Of a stretch of DNA of 64,000 nucleotides, positions 37,901-49,568 are shown in pieces. The stretch's first letter is position 1, and every line of letters starts with the position of its first letter. The stretch spans positions 84,695,592-84,759,591 of the forward strand of contig NC_092345.1 in the NCBI RefSeq assembly GCF_963676685.1, read 5' to 3'. A model generated the notes under the pieces. That model saw nothing but the letters and a program-made list of their open reading frames with translations, was not told the origin of the DNA and made no database searches. This DNA comes from Mytilus edulis. Lineage: Eukaryota; Mollusca; Bivalvia; Mytilida; Mytilidae. Made by a program: the position numbers and the translations under genes.

Positions 37901-40900
37901 TTAAAGGACAACATTATAGAAAAAGCATTGGGACAATTTCAAAGTTCACCAAGGTCACAATTAATCATCAAATATATGATGCAATACCAAACTTGAGAAC
38001 CGGAAGTCGTACAGACATGGGATCACCACCATTCAACTGAGGACTACTTGACCTTTCAAATATCCAAAGTTCAAGGTCATAGTATAATGTGAAGGTCAAG
38101 GTGAAATTTCACCATGACCTGACATTGACCTCAAATTGAAGGTTTTGAATTACTGATCATCTTTGCAGTTTATAGTAGATTGATATCTGTTACCTTTAAA
38201 AAGATATACACAAAATACTCTACTTTTAAGAATCATCCCGTTGTAACTTTTGAACAGACGGTCGGACATTTTTGGGCTTATTATATAAAATGTAGAGCTC
38301 GTCAAGAGGAACAAATTATACGCTGTAAGTATGCAGCAAACTCTTATCGTTTTCCTAATATGTAAGCTTGAAATTGCAGCGTAATTTTTTTTTGCACTGG
38401 GTGACCTTTGACCTTGGGTGCAAATTAAATGTCACATGAACTTCAGATTATTGGTGTAGGTCTCAAGTCTCTACGACTTCTGGTTCTCGAAATACAATTT
38501 TTCTAAAATTCTGTACAATTTTCCAAGGGGAATAACTCCTTATAAGGGTTAATAACAAAATGATTGTATATGTTCATTAACATTGCCATCTGTTGAGTGT
38601 TCCTGTATCCCCGAGGAACCAGTAATGACGCACCTAACGTTGTGTTTGTCTCTGCATTTAATCTACCATTTAAAAGAAAAAGAAACACGGAATAGAATGA
38701 AAGATTGATCACTTGTTAATGTATTTCAATCATTAAACAGTTGATTTTTGAAACAGTAAAAGCAATAAAAATCATGTTTGCTAACATTACAAACGGACTG
38801 TCAACTTATGATGGGTACCAGTAATGACGCACTATAAACAAACCAGTAAAAACCACTTGCAGTGTACCTGGTGTTCGAAAAATTGCTTCAATCCGGATAA
38901 TTTAAAGTTAACAGTATTCAACAAATTTAATTTTAATAACAAATGTTGACATTTACAGTCACTTTTATGATCATGTTGATAGCAACACAATTTTTTTCAT
39001 TAATTTAATTGTAACCTATATTTTATTTCAAATTTTATATAAAATTGTTCAAAATTTATCAAAGTGACATATATATTCCATATACTTGAAAATAAGAAGT
39101 AATTGCATTCATAAAACAACATTGACATTAAAACATTTATCAATGTATACTTCGTACAATGAATGAAAAAAATCGATAAACAATAGAAAATTATATAAGC
39201 GACGATCATTTGTTCTACAGTGATTCCCGCTTAAATGTAAAACTATGTCACATGACAGTCATATGATTTGAAAAACACAAACTGGGGAAGCATGTGCTTA
39301 CATACTGTTGCCGGCCAAAGTGGATTTAGGACTGATAATCATTCTGGGAAGGGTCGACTGTTTTTTACCTTAATAAAATGGCGGAAATTGCATTATCTTT
39401 ACTAATTCAAGCAATAATAACATTTCTGGACAGAGTTTGAGGCATCTATGTTGTAGTCATATGACCTTCACCATCATGTTATGAATGGTAATTATCGATG
39501 ACGTCACAGCTTTTGTTTAGAAATATAAAACCCAAAACTAAATTGGTGCGTCATTTCTGGTCCGCGTCAAAACAGGTACCAAGACGATACATATTGCCGT
39601 TTTCAAATCAATTCTATCTAATACTTTTTGAGAAAAATGCAAAGGAAAGAAATTGTTTCAAGGGGATATAACTCTCATAGGGGACGATGCAATCCTATTC
39701 AACCTCATATGGTAATACATCATGATGAAATCTACCTATTGTCCAAATAAGGTCATGATATCTTGAAAAACAACGAGAGGGGGCCATGTTGAAAAAAACT
39801 AATAAAAGGAAGATAACTTATAAAAGGGATGATGAAATCCTTAACAGGGTCATCTGGTTATACCTCAAGATGAGGTTTATCGATGGTCCATGTTTGGTCT
39901 TGATAACTTCAAAAGAAACATGGGGAGGCCATGCCAAAAAAATGTTGGAAGAAAAAACATTAGAAAAACAATAAGGTCTTTCCTCACGTAGGGGAAAGAC
40001 CTTAAATATTTGATTTGTCACTATTTAAGTTCATTTAGTTTACGCATGAGTGTCTGGCAGGTTTCATCTGACCTTGATCTTTTTTCATTGATTAACAACT
40101 TGTCATTCAGAGGTTATGATTAATTCAGTTTAAAGGGAACCACTAATGGTAAGTCAATGATATTTTGTATACAGTTGTATTAGTGTTGGCACATCTCATA
40201 TCCACAGAGATTACTTGGCAGGACCCCATCAGTCTTGGTCTATTAATATTACATCTCAACCTTTTGCTTAGTTTGTATGTTAAGTTTGATTAGGTAAATT
40301 TAGGATCAACCACTAATGGTAAGTCAATGACATTTAGTATGCAGTTGCATTAGATTTAGTTCATCTCATTTCTATGGAAATAATACATCCTTTGTGCCAT
40401 TCGTCATGGTTCATTGACTTTGGAATATTAGCAAATATAAAAATTTGCAATTAGGTTAGTTATGGGGAAGTCAATGATATACCATAGACAGTTGTACTGG
40501 CATTGGTATATCTCATTTTCATTAAGGTTTTATTTGATTCTGAACCGTTGTCATTGACTCTGAATTTTTTCAATAGTTTACAGGGGTATTGTTATTTCAA
40601 CATTTGCATTATGCTATCAATATTACATATAAGTGATACAAATATATGTGTCAACAGTTTATTAGTTAATTGATGATAGACTGTGAAACCATTTATTCTC
40701 AGTCTGACATGTATAGATGGTAGACTGCTATATATTAACCTGTCACCATCATTTTAAACTTTCATATTAATGCATAAACCTTTTTGTTTCAGTCTGAGTG
40801 TACTGATGGTAGACTGTTTAATCATTTACTAACAATATGGCAGTTTAGTCCTGGTGTACCTGATATTCCCAATACCTGTGTACTAGATTTCTCTGTAAGT

Positions 40901-42081
40901 AAAAATTTATTATAACATAGTTGAATCTATTGTTTTATTGATTTTTTGGTAGCTATGTTTCTGGAGTGTTAAGGAATTTACTATAATGATCTGGATGAAA
41001 ACAATTATAACCAAAATTAACGGAATACATCAGTGTTTTTCAGGGGTTTACTGAATTATTGAAAAGACGTAGCGTAGAAAAACAGAATCACAAGAAATAG
41101 ATGGATTTTTGTTTTATTTGTTGTTGTAAAGTTTGGAATGTTTTCAACACTGAATTGGTGGAACAATATTTCACTTCTTTGTGTCCAAACTTTGGGGTTT
41201 CACATCTTGGCCATGGTGCTATTTTCATCTCCATACCAGACATAGGTCCAGATGTTTTGTAATATTTAATGAATGGCTATTATTTATTTTGAATTTATTG
41301 AACCATAAAATTAATTTTTGACTTCACATTGAATAATCCACGAATGTAAAATGTGAAGATTCAAAAATTAATTTTATGGTTCAATAAATTCAAAATAAAT
41401 TATTGCCATTCATTATGAATAAATTTCTATCAAAAATAAGGCTCAAAGAACTATTTATATTAACAATAACAACGTTCACCACACATGTACACATGTTGAT
41501 GTACAAATACACGTCAGAGTGGGCGTGTCACCATAAAAATTGACAACATTGAAAATAAAAGTAATACTTTTAACCAATCAGAAGACAGTAAATACACCAA
41601 ATTTATTTATTTACTTTTATTTTTCATAATTCTTTGAATAACTTTGTGATACAATTTTACGCAATCATGAGCTGAACAGCACGTAATTTATAAAAAAGAA
41701 ATCTTTTGATATATAAAATAACTAAGTTTTTGACATTCAAGATGTTGAAATTTAATCTAAAAAAAAACATTCTGCATTTATGAATAATAATAAAGTCATA
41801 TTGGTTTACATACTGTAAATATTTAGGTGTCTGTTGTAAGGACTTCTGTAGTTCTTAGACATGATTGTACACATTTCTCTGTTTCTCAACCTTATAATAA
41901 ATTTACTCTTTTTTAGGTGTCATTTGAGTTTAGACATGCTCTGCACTCTCAGTTATCTGCAGTTTTCTTTGATACAGTTGTGAAAGAGATGGTGAACTCT
42001 TTTCTTAAACGAGCTAAGCAAAAATTTGGAGCTCCATCTATACGAGCTCAAAAACCCAAAGTCCTAATCTACAATAGTTAA
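34779..42081 (+). CDS. COQ10: Coenzyme Q-binding protein COQ10, 3' four exons
   Basis: COQ10 is a START-domain (polyketide cyclase-like) protein of the inner mitochondrial membrane that binds ubiquinone and supports its function in respiration. Exons at 34779-34928, 36153-36345, 40793-40894 and 41917-42081 join in phase to 202 codons plus TAA. Visible landmarks are [79 protein letters not shown] and [10 protein letters not shown], each aligning with vertebrate COQ10. Human COQ10B is about 238 aa, so only the N-terminal targeting exon is missing; no in-frame Met exists in the first exon. Introns are GT-AG. Plus strand, convergent with GEMIN2. Confidence 0.95.
36153..36345 (+). CDS. COQ10: COQ10 exon b
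   Basis: Residues 51-114: [48 protein letters not shown] then LVK. The core of the lipid-binding START fold. Acceptor ttttaaag, donor gttagt. Confidence 0.95.
36444..36592 (+). repeat. Dispersed repeat family B fragment
   Basis: Contains gttcggtgtgagccaaggct, gttgaaggccgtacccagac, ggatggagagttttctcg and ataccacatcttcctatatc. Sits in COQ10 intron b. Related to 27786-27865 and, inverted, to 49104-49260, 55466-55570 and 58115-58290. Confidence 0.8.
37060..37620. repeat. Satellite, about 118-bp period, five units
   Basis: Units recur near 37085, 37207, 37324, 37444 and 37570. Each has a core ctttcatttgatatgcgaca or variant, followed by ttttttgcacttaatgaccc and ccatccaaccaatttttgg. Lies in COQ10 intron b. 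Confidence 0.85.
37621..40130. repeat. Degenerate repeats within COQ10 intron b
   Basis: 38000-38460 has caaggtca/tgaccttgacc phrases typical of the satellites in this window. The motif accagtaatgacgcac occurs at about 38620 and 38817, and inverted at about 39544, suggesting an element between about 38530 and 39590. Paired ggggataactc-type phrases flank it. 39640-39990 repeats a unit on gatgaaatc and gtccat. Confidence 0.5.
40131..40580. repeat. Satellite, three diverged units
   Basis: ccactaatggtaagtcaatg begins units at about 40140 and 40310, and a third starts near 40460. Each continues with atgcagttgtattag and catctcatttccatgg. Related copies lie at 44700-44945 and 45530-45660. Confidence 0.8.
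40696..40740 (+). pseudogene. Decayed partial copy of COQ10 exon c
   Basis: ctcagtctgacatgta then gatggtagactg closely resembles the real acceptor and exon start at 40789-40825 (ttcagtctgagtgtactgatgg). The match covers the AG acceptor and about 30 nt, then degenerates with an in-frame stop. Likely a local tandem duplication that has decayed. Confidence 0.65.
40793..40894 (+). CDS. COQ10: COQ10 exon c
   Basis: Residues 115-148: [20 protein letters not shown] then [14 protein letters not shown], matching human [19 protein letters not shown]. 102 nt, phase 0 on both sides. Acceptor tttcag, donor gtaagt. Confidence 0.95.
41267..41415. repeat. Near-perfect hairpin in COQ10 intron
   Basis: Arms of about 66-68 bp (left from taatgaatggc, right ending gccattcatta) pair over tttattttgaatttattg, aaccataaaattaatttttg and cttcacatt, with few mismatches and a loop of about 13 nt. 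Lies between exons c and d. Probably a foldback MITE. Confidence 0.9.
41917..42081 (+). CDS. COQ10: COQ10 exon d (last)
   Basis: Residues 149-202 and [41 protein letters not shown], then a short divergent tail. Acceptor tttttag. Confidence 0.95.
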   Translation: MSFEFRHALHSQLSAVFFDTVVKEMVNSFLKRAKQKFGAPSIRAQKPKVLIYNS

Positions 42082-43673
42082 TGAAGGCTGAACTTAGATA
42101 ACTTGGAATTATATGAACAATAATAATGTACCAGTGAATGCCAAGAAATTGTGATACTTGTATTTGTTGTTATTTGTACTACAATATTTTAATATTGGAT
42201 TTAAACTTGATTAAGATATTTAGTGATATAACATTATATGGATATTTATTGAAATTTTATAATTTTGAAAATAGATTGACCCTGCTTTTGAACATATTCT
42301 TGTAAAGAGATATATTGTCACAGAGATGGTTTTTTTTTTAATTCTAGGAATATACATGTTTATAGCATTGTTTTATTTTTGGTATTTTTCAAAGTTTCAG
42401 AGGATGATGTCTTTTTACAAAGGAATATGGCACTTGTTTTTAAAAGGAACATGAGATCAGCCCTTGTCTAATTTTAGAGAAAATGACTTCTTAAATTATC
42501 TTTATTTTAGAATGCAGGTATTTATCATTGTTTGATCTTCCTATAAGCAATCTGCCTTAGAATCAATCTTTGGTGTTCATGTGACGTTAATCCTTTCTTT
42601 CTTTCTAAATATGTATATGTTGACCATGAAACGCAGGTGTAACATTTGTTTTTGATATATTGAATAGGATATACATTGTAAATCAATAAGTAAAGTATCC
42701 AATTAATATTTTATAGAAACAAATATTTTTTTTAATATTAACAATAATGCAGAAAAAAACAAAACATTTTTTTTAATGAACACATCATTAAAGAGGTTAA
42801 TTTAACAGGTTTTAGAATAAGATATACTGCATTTCTACTTTAAAAGTATTTAACATAAACAATGACTATTGCAACCAAGGATTAGAACTTTTATTATGAC
42901 ATTCTTCATGGAATGCTCAGGTTCTGATTGTTATTTTAAGAAGGATATGTGGAAAAATAAAAAAAATATCTGATTTCTAAAGATCTTGTTATAGTAGCAA
43001 AACTATTTTTCAACCTCTCACATGTGCATTTGCTAAGAACTATGTTGATATTGTTTTTAGTTTTCCTTAATTTATATTGGACCTTCAAAGGATAGTTAAG
43101 AATATGACTGAAATAATTGTGTGTGAATAATGTTGTATTTTCCCATTCATGTTACAATTCATTATTACAGACCACATACTATGTAGTAGCTACTTATCTT
43201 GAAGAGATGCAACCTGTTTGGTGTTTATTAAATGATGAATTTATTAATGAAATGTATAATTAAAAATGACAAAAGTAACTGCATTGATGACTGTGACTTG
43301 GCTTTAAGCATTTCAATTTCGATAAAAATGAATTCAGTTTCTAGTATATGTTAATATAATATTTATTTTCATTCGTTTCTAAGACGTTGTTGAACAGATT
43401 GGTGCTTTTAAAATAAGTTCTGTACTGTAGATGTTTTTTTTTGTCACTTCATCAATATGAAAGTATCAGTAGCTTTGTTTTGTTTAAGTTTTATTAGATG
43501 TAATAAACTCTGTATATCAACTGAGAGATTTAAGTTATTGTTATGAATTGCATGTCATTTTACCTCAACTAACTAAACTAACTAGGATCATGATGAGCTA
43601 TAGCCATACCAGGGTTTCCCCATGGGTCATTTTCTTTTTTGTCAAAATAATAACAATATAAAACAAACATATT
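42082..43673 (+). other. COQ10 3' UTR and flank
   Basis: AT-rich, free of repeats until 43674. AATAAA at 43502-43507 could end a 1.4-kb 3' UTR, though earlier ATTAAA-type signals exist. Confidence 0.45.
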
Positions 43674-43952
43674 TTTATGCCCCACCTAGGATAGTAGTTG
43701 GGCATTATGTTTTCTGGTCTGTGCGTCTGTTCGTTTGTCTGTCTGTTCCGCTTCAGGTTAAAGTTTTTGTTCAAAGTAGTTTTTGATGAAGTTGAAATTC
43801 AATCAACTTGAAACTTAGTACACATGCTCCTTATAATATGTCCTTTTCAATTGTAATGCTAAATAAAAGAATTAAATAAACCCAATTTCAGGGTCCACTG
43901 AACATAGAAAATGATAGTGTGAGTGGGGCATCCATGTACTATGGACACCTTC
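43674..43952 (+). repeat. Dispersed repeat, second copy of the 6247-6507 family
   Basis: Begins tttttatgccccacctagg and ends ggggcatccatgtactatgg. Shares the gtctgtt-rich block and gaagttgaaattcaatcaac region with the other copy, in opposite orientation. Confidence 0.8.
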
Positions 43953-44029
43953 TTGTTTGTTAAAAGATTTTCTTATTGCTAACAAATTAAACTGAGTTTA
44001 CAACATTGTTTTAATAGACTTATCTCCTT

Positions 44030-45720
44030 TTTTTATAAGCTCACCTGCCTTAAAGGCCAACTGAGCTTTTCTTATCACATGGGGTCCATGACATTGTTAA
44101 ATTCAAAAAAAATCTTCTTCTTTGAAACTAACTGGCTGATTTTTACCAAACTTGACCACAATCTTGATTCTTCATTGGGGTATCTAGTTTAACAAATGTG
44201 TCTGATTACCCCTGCCTGCAAATCAAGTTGTCTGACATGGCTGAAAATGAAGGATAGGGTTAAAATGCTAGTTTTGTGTAATATTTTGAAAAATTGCTAT
44301 CAAAACTGACAAGGGCAAAAATGTTCAGAATATTAAGCTCTACCAATTGTTCATTAAGACAAAACTGTCAGATGACTTCGTTAAAGAGTTATTGCCTTTA
44401 GATGATGAATTTTACTTTTTTTGAAATTTTTACCTATTACTTTGTATCTGGAAAATAATAATAATAGATAGATAAAAACCTTGAATATCAAAATTGATAA
44501 GCAAGACAAAATCTACAATTAAGTCAAACATGGCAGAAATCTTGTCATCATTGTATGAGAGTTATTGCTTTATATATTTACTATTTACATTTTTTTATGT
44601 GTTTTTTCTTAATATCTTATAAACTATATGAGATAGATAAAAACTTAAAATAGCAATAGAAATTTAAAAAAAGAAAAATTATCAGCAGGATAAGATATTT
44701 AGTATGCAGTTGTTTTAACATTAGCACATCTTATTTCAATGGAGATTATTTGGCCCTACATCCTCAGTCATCATCTCATGGTCTTTTGACTTTGAAGTCT
44801 GTGTTTAGTTTACATGTATTAGTTTATGATTAGGTCAGTTTATGGGGAACCACAAGTGGTAGGTCAACACTATTTTGTTTTCACTTGTATAAGCATTAGC
44901 ATATCTCATTTCCATGGAAATTATTTGGCTCTACCCACTTATGTCTATTGATTTTTTTACGACCGCTTTTTTTTTGTAGTTGTATATTGGTATCATTTCG
45001 TCCAAAAGCAGTTATATCAGCATTAGTACTGAACACGGAAACACATGAAATAAAAATCGCAAAAACGTAGCACGAAAAAAAAACCCAGGAAAAATGGTGC
45101 ATGAGAAATAAAATTGTAAATATTAAGGAAAAAAGTACCAGAAGTTATTACTCAGCCGTTCTTGGAGATCATGTAGCCATTATTAATGGACATGAAGACC
45201 TTGCGGTCACCTTTATAATTTAAGCATCTGCTACTTGCATCTGATTGGGGGGGGGGGGAAATATTATTCATAGTAATTTCTATTAGATTACACAAGTTTT
45301 GGAAGGTATAACACACTTTGAATTAGTTCCAATTTACTTTTTAATCAAATGAGAAATTAAGAGCACCGACATGAAACAAGAAAAAAAAATAATGGGAAAC
45401 ACGAAGCACGCACATTGAACAAACATGAGAAAACAAGAAATAAAACACCAAAACACGTGAAATAAAAAGGCTGAAAACGTTGCACAAAAACAACCCTTAA
45501 CCGCCCTCTTTACAAGTTAATGTTTGTGTTTAGGTTTGTTTGAAGGGAATAACATATGATAAGTTAATGATATTTGGTATGCAGTGGTATGAGCATTTGC
45601 ACATCTTTTTTCCATGGAAATTGTTTAGCCTTAATCATGGTTTATAGACTTTGAATATTTGCATATATCTCTTTATAGAGTTATTCCCCTTAAATGATGA
45701 TTTTTGTCGCGCCTCAGACT
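44030..45720. repeat. Compound repeat region with an insert
   Basis: 44037-44700 opens with agctcacctgccttaaaggc and has repeated gagttattgc and gatagataaaaac phrases. 44700-44945 and 45530-45660 are satellite pieces like 40131-40580. They are separated by about 570 bp (44957-45520) carrying ttacgaccgc at one end and ccttaaccgcc at the other, so an insertion split the satellite. A G12 run is at about 45248. Confidence 0.6.
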
Positions 45721-45919
45721 TTTGTTGCAGAAAGCTTGACATAGGGATAGTGATCCGATGGCTGCAGCATTAGCTAACTTTTTAAAAGCTTTATATTTTA
45801 GAAGGTGGAAGACCTGGATGCTTCATACTTGGTATATAGATGCCTCATGTTACGAAGTTTCTGTCAGTCTCATGTCCAATGTCCTTGAGCTCATTTTCAT
45901 GGTTCAGTGACTACTTGAA

Positions 45920-47140
45920 AAAAAAGTTCAAATTTTTTGTAGTGTTAAATTTTCTCTTATTATAAGTAATAGGTTAACTATATTTGGTATGTGCGTACCT
46001 TGCAATGTCCTAATGGGTCAGTGAACAGGGTTAAGTTTTGGTTGTCAAGTCAATATCTCAGATACTATAAGCAATAGGTCTAGTATATTTGGTGTATGAA
46101 AGGACTGTAAGGTGTACATGTCCAACTGGTAGGTGTCATCTGACCTTGACCCCATTTTCATGGTTCAGTGGTTATAGTTAAGTTTTTGTGTTTTGGTCTG
46201 TTTTTCTTATACTGTATGCAATAGGTCTACTGTATTTAGTGTATGGAATGATTGTAAGGTGTACATGTCTAGCTGGCAGGTGTCATCTGACCTTGACCTC
46301 ATTTTCATGGTTCAGTGGTCAGAGTTAATTTTTGAGTTTTGGTCTTTTTTTCTAATACTACCGGTATATGCAATAGGTCAGCTATATTTGGTGAAAGGAC
46401 ATATTTTATGATCTATATGTCAGTTTGGCAGGTTTTATTTGACCTTGACCTCATTTTCACAGTTCATTGCTGAGTGTTAAGTATTTGTGTTTTGTTGTTT
46501 TCTTATACTATAAGCAATAAGTCAACTGGGTCAAGATGTGCATTAGTTTCTCCATAGGCGGTAATGGTAACATTTTCTTCTGTTGCTCAGTCCATATCGT
46601 AAACTTGGATATGTAAGATGGATCGTTTCGGAGCTGAGACATTTTCACATATGTGGTTAAATTTTCAGGGTTCGAAGTGAGATAACTTTTTCCGTAAATT
46701 AGCAAACCCCGAGTATCCTTTGGTGATGCAGCTCCTCGTGGTAAAAAATCCTTTTTTTTAACACTATAAGTTCTTTTAAAATTTAATACTTTGAACACAT
46801 TTAATAGCTCCAGTCTTTACATATTCATTCTATGTTCCCCTACTTTCTAAATCAACACACATGGTTAAGCTCAGTCATTTGTAAAAAAATAGAAACATGT
46901 CCAATATCACTACACAGAGATTTTTTGTTTACACATGACTTTTGAGTTCCTCATTCTGAGGCGCATTAGGGATATTGTCCCAACTATATTTGTTTTATGG
47001 AAGAATTGTTAGCTGTACATGACTGCCTGGCATGGTTCATCTGACCATGACCTCATTTTCATGGCTCATTGGTCAATGTTTAGTTTTCTTGGTTAATGTA
47101 AAGTTTATGTGACAGTTGTAATAAAGCTTTATATTTAGGA
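45920..47140 (+). repeat. Satellite, about 148-bp period, with an insert
   Basis: Units near 45980, 46111, 46259, 46410 and 47000 share gtgtacatgtc, ctggcaggtgtcatctgacc, ttgacctcattttcatggtt and gcaataggtc. The unit after 46520 is interrupted by the 453-bp insert at 46528-46980. Confidence 0.85.
46528..46980 (-). mobile_element. 453-bp insert with 5-bp flanking repeat and a 96-aa frame
   Basis: Satellite sequence stops after caact (46523-46527) and resumes with caact (46981-46985), a target-site-like duplication. On the minus strand a 96-codon frame (46508-46798) starts MFKVLNFKRTYSVKKKDFLP. It is basic at its start and runs out of the insert into the satellite before stopping, so it is not a complete native gene. 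I do not recognise the protein. No poly(A) tail or clear inverted ends. It could be a gene fragment carried by a mobile element, or a short non-autonomous element. Confidence 0.4.
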
Positions 47141-47274
47141 CTATCAACATAATATCAATGATTAGTAAGGAAGGCGAGACATTTCAGCGTGTGCACTCTT
47201 GTTACTAATAAAGTGGCTATTGTTGAAGATGCAGGTGAGCGACACATGATGTTTAGAGCCTCAAATTCTATCTA

Positions 47275-48120
47275 TTATAATTTTGAAAATATAAGACAAT
47301 TACTAGCATTTACCTTTATCTTAACCCTATTTTAGCCAAGGCAGCCATGTTGGATGGATTGGCAGGAACAATTTTAAACTAGAGGCTCTAAAGAGCCTGT
47401 GTCCCTCACCTTGGTTTATGTGCATATTAAACAAAGGACACAGATGGATCCATGACAAAATTGTGTTTTGGTGTTGGTGATGTGCTTGTAGATCTTACTT
47501 TACTAAACAATCTTGCTGCTTACAATTATCTCTATCTATAATGAAATTGGCCCAGAATGTGACAGTGGAAAATAATTTGTAAAAATATACAAAAATTGTA
47601 AACTTTATGAAAATTGTAAAAAAAAATTACTATAAAGGGCAATAATTCCTTAAGGGGTCAATTGACCACTTTGGTCATGTTGACTTATTTGTAGCTCTTA
47701 TACTTTGCTGTTTACAGTTTATCTCTATCTATTATAATATTCAAGATAATAACCAAAAGCCATAAAATTTTCTTAAAATTACCAATTCAGGGGCAGCAAC
47801 CCAACAAGTTGCCCGATTGGTCTGAAAATTTCAGGGCGGATAGATCTTGACCTGATAAACAATTTTACCCTAATGTCAGATTTGCTCTAAATGCTTTGGT
47901 TTCAGAGTTATAAGCCCAAATCTACATTTTACCCCTATGTTCTATTTTTAGCCATGGCAGCCATCTTGGTTGCTTTGCCGGGTCACCGAACACATTTTTT
48001 AAACTTGATACCCCAATGATGATTGTGGCCAAGTTTGGTTTAATTTGGCCCAGTAGTTTCAGAGGAGAAGATTTTTGTAATAGTTGACGACGATGGACGC
48101 CAAGTGATAAAACAGAAAAT
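47275..48120 (+). repeat. Dispersed repeat, one long copy plus an adjoining tail
   Basis: 47383-48115 opens tagaggctctaaagagcctg. It repeats internally (tttatctctatctat at about 47528 and 47718; the cttactttac phrase twice) and ends ccagtagtttcagaggagaa. 47275-47380 is a diverged copy of its end part (ttagccaaggcagccatgtt), so a second unit is truncated to the left. I recognise it from memory as a common mussel repeat. The minus-strand frame here is spurious. Confidence 0.75.
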
Positions 48121-48439
48121 TTATACAAGATACCATGGAAAAAATTGCTACCAGTTATTTCATAGAAGATTTTTTAAGTTTACACCATTCGAGATGGGAT
48201 CTTATAAATATGTGTTATTAAAACGATAAGATTTTCTGTGCCAAAGGTTTCTGAACTTGAGTACCCATTGGTGAAGACTATGTAGACCTCTAGTAAAGTC
48301 TAGGCTCTTAAGAGATTGATGTTTGGTACATGATTAACCACTTGTCTATTGTTGAAGACTGTGTAGATACCTAGATGTCAGTCGAGTTTTCTTTCTTGTG
48401 GATTTGCTGACTTCTTGACATGTGTACCCAACATTTTTT

Positions 48440-48925
48440 AACTGTTCTTTTCTTCTGATTTAAGGTTCATCACAACACATGAGCATTTCACCCCAAAAAC
48501 TACTCTGTGTACAGACTTACTTGTGCAGTTTGGAAAGTTTTAAGGCCTGGCATCCACTAGATATATAAAAAATAAATGCATTTTGTGTATCAGAAAGATA
48601 AAATTTGATGGGCATTTTTTTCCCCTTCCTACAGAAGGTGTAAAAATAAATAATACCTGAATTTGGATTGATACTGTCCACTCAATTACTACCTTTAACT
48701 CACCTATAGATGTGTAGATATCTATTGTCAAGGACAATCAAGGACAATAGAAACCAGTTGTTATCCGAGAGGAAGCATCTCAAAGTTGTATCCCAACAGT
48801 CTATTTTAACACCTTCTGCACGAAAAAAAAAATGCCCATTAAAAACCCAAAAAGATTTCATCTTTCTGATATGCAAAATACATTTAGCTTTTATATATCT
48901 AGTGGATGCCAGGCCATAAAACTTT
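48440..48925. mobile_element. Foldback element
   Basis: The left arm from ggcctggcatccactagata (48545) to acagaaggtgt (48640) is inverted as acaccttctgcacg (48811) to tagtggatgccaggcc (48914). Arms are about 100-110 bp with a unique centre. A relative with the same centre (tccactca, acctatag) lies at 63420-64000. Confidence 0.8.
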
Positions 48926-49103
48926 GTTATGATAAACCTTAAAACATTTCGTGTTTGTATTTTTTATGTGAAACATTATTTAATAACTTACTATTGATCT
49001 TTCAAGCACACAAATATTTATTTACAGATAGTCACCTCTGGAAACAGCCAATAACTCATGTGCAATAACTATGCCATGCTATGATTTGTAGAAGTAAACA
49101 ATT

Positions 49104-49480
49104 ATAGGTCAAAGTATGCCCTTTAACAAGGAGCCTTGGCTCACACTGAACAGCAAGCTATAGAAGGCCCCAAAATGACATGTTTAAAACAATTCAAACC
49201 GGAAAACCAACTGTCTAATTTATATAACAAAACAAGAAACACTTATGAACCAAATTAACAAAAGACAACCATTGAACAATGTTTTGCCCTACAACATTCT
49301 GTGTGCCTTTTTTCAAATTTATCAAGGACCATAATTCCTGAACAGTAAAAGTAAAAATCATCAATTTGAAGGTAGCCTCCATTTGTCTTCGGTTACAACA
49401 TATAAATATTTGAAAAGTCTTGATTGAAAGGTTCATAGATTATATAAGGGAAACAATGTTAAGTGCAATTTCAAAATCAA
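49104..49480 (-). repeat. Family B copy
   Basis: ttataggtcaaagtatgccc, aaggagccttggctcacact, gaacagcaagctatagaagg and ccggaaaaccaactgtctaa. Resembles 58115-58290 in the same orientation and 36444-36592 inverted. Confidence 0.75.
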
Positions 49481-49568
49481 GGACCATAACTTCTGAATTG
49501 TAAAAATGATAATCTTGAATAATAAACTTGATCACAAACTTGCATAAATCCTAAAAACATATTTTAAC

